DNA from: JAEUNJ01 sp052035955
GTDB lineage: Bacteria > Pseudomonadota > Gammaproteobacteria > Burkholderiales > Rhodocyclaceae
DNA: 64,000 bases
Direction of reading: 5' to 3'
NCBI GenBank assembly: GCA_052035955.1
Contig: JBPOHD010000003.1
Coordinates: 1 to 64,000 of the forward strand
The notes under the pieces were generated by a model. The model was given only the letters and a program-made list of their open reading frames with translations, did not search any database and was not told where the DNA came from. Shown here piece by piece: positions 61,620 through 64,000 of this stretch (positions are counted from its first letter, which is position 1; each line of letters begins with the position of its first letter). Made by a program: the position numbers and the translations under genes.

Positions 61620-62525
61620 ATGGCGGCGAGCCCCGTGGCGGGCGGGTTTGGAGCGGGGACCTTGGCGAATCTGAGACCGGAGCTGGAGCGCAGGCTGGGA
61701 ACGGCGGTGGAGCGCATGCCCGCCTTCCCGAAGAGCGTCCAGAAGATCCTCGAGCTCACCCGCAACATCAACTGCCTGCCCAAGGACCTGGTCGGCGTCA
61801 TCGACAAGGACCCGGTGATGACCGTCAAGGTCCTGCGGGTGGTGAACTCCGCCTACTACAGCCTGCCCTACAAGGTGGCCTCGGTGAACCAGGCGGTGGT
61901 TTACCTGGGCCTCAACACCGTCAAGAACCTGGCCCTGTCCTTCGCCGCGGCCGGCATGCTGCCCCGGACCAACGCCGCCGGTTTCGACATCCAGCGCTAC
62001 CTGCTGCATTCCCTGACCACGGCGGCCATCGCCCGGCAACTGGCGCAGAAATACGCCCGGGGCGAGGCGGACTCGGGCGATTGCTACGTCGCCGGGCTGC
62101 TGCACGATTTCGGCAAGGTGGTCCTCGCCCAGTTCCTGGCCGCCGAGTTCCGCGTTGCCCTGGACCTCTCGGCCCAGGAGAAGATTCCCCTGCACGAGGC
62201 GGAACGACGAATCATCGGTGCCGACCATGGGCACGTGGGCGCCCTGCTGACGACGCGCTGGCAGTTCGCGCCCCAGCTCGTCGAATGCATCCGCAACCAC
62301 CACGCCGGCTCGGCCGAACCGTCGGCCATGCGCGACTGCCTCTGCATGGCCGACCTGATCAGCCGCCGGCAGGGCTACATGGCCGACGGCGGCACGCCGC
62401 CCGGCCAGGACGAACCCGTCCCGGAACGCTTCGGCTCCGATATCATGGCCGTCGAGGCGGAACTGGGCGACCTGGACAAGGTGGTCGCCAACGCCAACCT
62501 GTTCGTCCAGAGCGAGGCGCGATGA
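61620..62525 (+). CDS. HDOD-domain protein
   Basis: 301 aa. The HDOD region spans about residues 25-230 (MPAFPKSVQKILELT, IDKDPVMTVKVLRVVNSAYY, GLLHDFGKVVLAQF with the degenerate HD pair, then HVGALLTTRWQF). HDOD proteins act in signalling and often in cell-cycle or stress control, without a proven enzymatic activity. Its stop overlaps the start of the next gene (ATGA). Confidence 0.88.
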   Translation: MAASPVAGGFGAGTLANLRPELERRLGTAVERMPAFPKSVQKILELTRNINCLPKDLVGVIDKDPVMTVKVLRVVNSAYYSLPYKVASVNQAVVYLGLNTVKNLALSFAAAGMLPRTNAAGFDIQRYLLHSLTTAAIARQLAQKYARGEADSGDCYVAGLLHDFGKVVLAQFLAAEFRVALDLSAQEKIPLHEAERRIIGADHGHVGALLTTRWQFAPQLVECIRNHHAGSAEPSAMRDCLCMADLISRRQGYMADGGTPPGQDEPVPERFGSDIMAVEAELGDLDKVVANANLFVQSEAR

Positions 62526-63409
62526 AGGTCCGATTCTGGGGCGTGCGCGGATCCATTCCCTCACCGGGACCCGCCACTGCCCGCTACGGCGGCAACACCA
62601 CCTGCATCGAGGTGCGCAGCGATGCAGGGGAACTGATCATCCTGGACGCCGGTACGGGCATCTTCCCCCTCGCCCAGTCCCTGCTTGCCCGACTGCCGGT
62701 GAAGGCCAACGTCTTCATCACCCACACCCACTGGGACCACATCCAGGGCCTTCCCTTCTTCACGCCCCTCTACATCCCGGGCAACTCGGTGCGCATCCAC
62801 GGCGCCTACGACGTGGTCACCGGCGAGGGCATCGACCAGGTGATGAACGTCCAGCTCCAGTACAGCTACTTCCCCGTCCGCGAGGCGGAGATGCGGGCCG
62901 TCATCGAGTACGAGAACCTGACCGTCGGCCACCCGGTCACCGTCGGCGATGCCACCGTCACGCCCGTGCTCCTCAACCATCCGGTGGTGGACTTCGGCTA
63001 CCGGGTCGACTGCAACGGCAAGTCCGTGTTCTTCACCGGCGACCACGAGCCCTGGTTCAACATCTACGAACCGGAGGACGATGGCCACGCGGAATACGCG
63101 CGCCTGATCGCCGAGAAGAACGACGAAGTGGCGGCGGCGCTCGCCGGCGTGGACCTCATGATCGTCGACACCTCCTATACCGAGGCCGAGTACCCGGCCA
63201 AGCGCGGCTGGGGCCACGGCACCTACGATGCCGGCATCGCCCTGGCCCGTCGTACCGGTGCCCGGCGGCTCGCCTGCACCCACCATGAGCCGACCCGGTC
63301 GGACGACGAGCTGGAGAAGGTGTTTGCCGAGGTGATGGCCCGGCAAGGCAGGCCGGCAGGCGATCCGGAGATCCTGCTGGCCCGCGAGGGGCTCGAAATC
63401 AGCCTTTGA
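62522..63409 (+). CDS. MBL-fold metallohydrolase
   Basis: 295 aa. The zinc motif HTHWDHIQG (HxHxDH) is near residue 72; NHPVVDFGYR, FTGDHEPWF and CTHHEPTRSDD complete the site. The N-terminus VRFWGVRGSIPSPGP is that of the subgroup acting on phosphodiesters or RNA-like or cyclic nucleotide substrates (PDE II/RNase Z-like). It is translationally coupled to the HDOD gene, so the two likely act together in signalling. It converges on the flavin reductase, overlapping by 11 nt. Confidence 0.87.
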   Translation: MKVRFWGVRGSIPSPGPATARYGGNTTCIEVRSDAGELIILDAGTGIFPLAQSLLARLPVKANVFITHTHWDHIQGLPFFTPLYIPGNSVRIHGAYDVVTGEGIDQVMNVQLQYSYFPVREAEMRAVIEYENLTVGHPVTVGDATVTPVLLNHPVVDFGYRVDCNGKSVFFTGDHEPWFNIYEPEDDGHAEYARLIAEKNDEVAAALAGVDLMIVDTSYTEAEYPAKRGWGHGTYDAGIALARRTGARRLACTHHEPTRSDDELEKVFAEVMARQGRPAGDPEILLAREGLEISL

Positions 63410-63962
63410 CGGCGATGCGTTCCCCGGTGGCGTGGAAGATTCCGCCGGACGTGTAGTGCAGCGTGCGCAGGTCCTCGTCGTCGAAATGCCAGCGGCCGCC
63501 GGAGAACGCCCGGGTGTCCGCCCGCGCCGCAACCACTTCCCCGATGAAAAGGTCATGGCGCTTCTCGTTGCGGGGTTCGGACACCACCCGGCATTCGAGC
63601 CAGCCCAGGCAGCCGGCCACGAGCGGCGCACCGACCCGCTCGGCAGCAAGGGTTTCCAGGCCCAGGGCGGCAAGCTTGTCGCCGTCCCGGCCGGAACGGG
63701 AGCCAGCCGCGAAGACGGCCTCCACCATCCGGCGCGGCGGCACGTTGAGGACGAACTCCCCCGAGGCCTCGACCAGTTCGCGGGTCAGGGTCCGGGCATC
63801 GATCACCACGAGCACCTTCGGCGGATCGTAGTCCAGGGGCATGGCCCAGGAGGCGGCCATGACGTTGGCGCGGCCGCCGTGGGCGCTCGAGACGAGGGTG
63901 ACAGGGCCGTGGTTGAGGAGCCGGTAGGCCTTGGCGAGCTCGACGGACGCGATGGTGGACAT
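63399..63962 (-). CDS. Flavin reductase-like protein
   Basis: 187 aa of the flavin reductase/FMN-binding split-barrel family: PVTLVSSAHGGRANVMAASW, VLVVIDARTLTRELVEASGE and CRVVSEPRNEKRHDLFIGEV. Members bind FMN and reduce it with NAD(P)H or act as flavoredoxins. The partner is unknown; the window ends 38 bp upstream of its start. Confidence 0.87.
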   Translation of the reverse strand: MSTIASVELAKAYRLLNHGPVTLVSSAHGGRANVMAASWAMPLDYDPPKVLVVIDARTLTRELVEASGEFVLNVPPRRMVEAVFAAGSRSGRDGDKLAALGLETLAAERVGAPLVAGCLGWLECRVVSEPRNEKRHDLFIGEVVAARADTRAFSGGRWHFDDEDLRTLHYTSGGIFHATGERIAVKG

Positions 63963-64000
63963 GGATCGGGGCGCGGGGTTTCAGTGGATGGGCGGCCCGG

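Overview
The window (about 66-68% GC by eye) looks like a chromosome segment of a sulfur-oxidising betaproteobacterium. The tpiA-secG-tRNA-Leu-nuoA..N order, a PEP-CTERM protein and a complete reverse-type dsr locus (dsrEFH and dsrL present) suggest Rhodocyclales or Sterolibacteriaceae-like lineages. The placement is inferred from gene order and content only. No CRISPR array, IS element, phage or rRNA was seen.

0.4-20 kb is a phosphate-starvation region. At least five promoters share one strict architecture: two or three 7-bp CTGTCAY-like repeats spaced 11 bp apart (Pho box), then exactly 10 bp, then a -10 hexamer. They precede a PhoX/DUF839-like PEP-CTERM protein, a 76-aa acidic protein, a 55-aa membrane peptide, a plcP-like phospholipase C gene and pstSCAB. 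Weaker versions precede a 35-aa membrane peptide, a DHH phosphoesterase, cysD-cysNC and two glycosyltransferases. Between them lie a sulfation module (cysD, cysNC, TauE/SafE, PAPS sulfotransferase, DHH phosphoesterase that could remove pAp) and a lipid-remodelling module (PlcP, two GT4 glycosyltransferases, diacylglycerol kinase, PAP2 phosphatase). My main hypothesis is that phospholipids are swapped for glycolipids, possibly sulfated, under phosphate limitation.

20-36 kb is housekeeping: tpiA (strong sigma70 promoter), secG, tRNA-Leu(GAG), then the 14-gene nuo operon for complex I, closed by a clear intrinsic terminator.

36-44 kb holds an unknown 151-aa protein, a Nudix hydrolase, a soluble NarX-like kinase with a four-cysteine GAF domain, a NarL-like regulator, a second response regulator, a SulP-STAS-cyclic-nucleotide-binding transporter fusion and an exported lipase.

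44-58 kb (minus strand) is dsrABEFHCMKLJOPNR followed by a siroheme-type methyltransferase: reverse dissimilatory sulfite reductase, the DsrEFH/DsrC sulfur relay, the DsrMKJOP membrane complex and DsrL. Strong hairpins sit between dsrA/dsrB and dsrC/dsrM. A dispersed inverted repeat supplies the start of dsrJ.

Divergent from dsrA (58-59.7 kb) are a small unknown protein, a Cas6/Cmx6-like RAMP protein without CRISPR, a tandem TusA and a DsrC paralogue lacking the C-terminal cysteine, ended by a perfect 17-bp terminator stem. After a repeat-rich gap come an unknown protein, a TauD-like dioxygenase, an HDOD protein, an MBL-fold hydrolase and a convergent flavin reductase.
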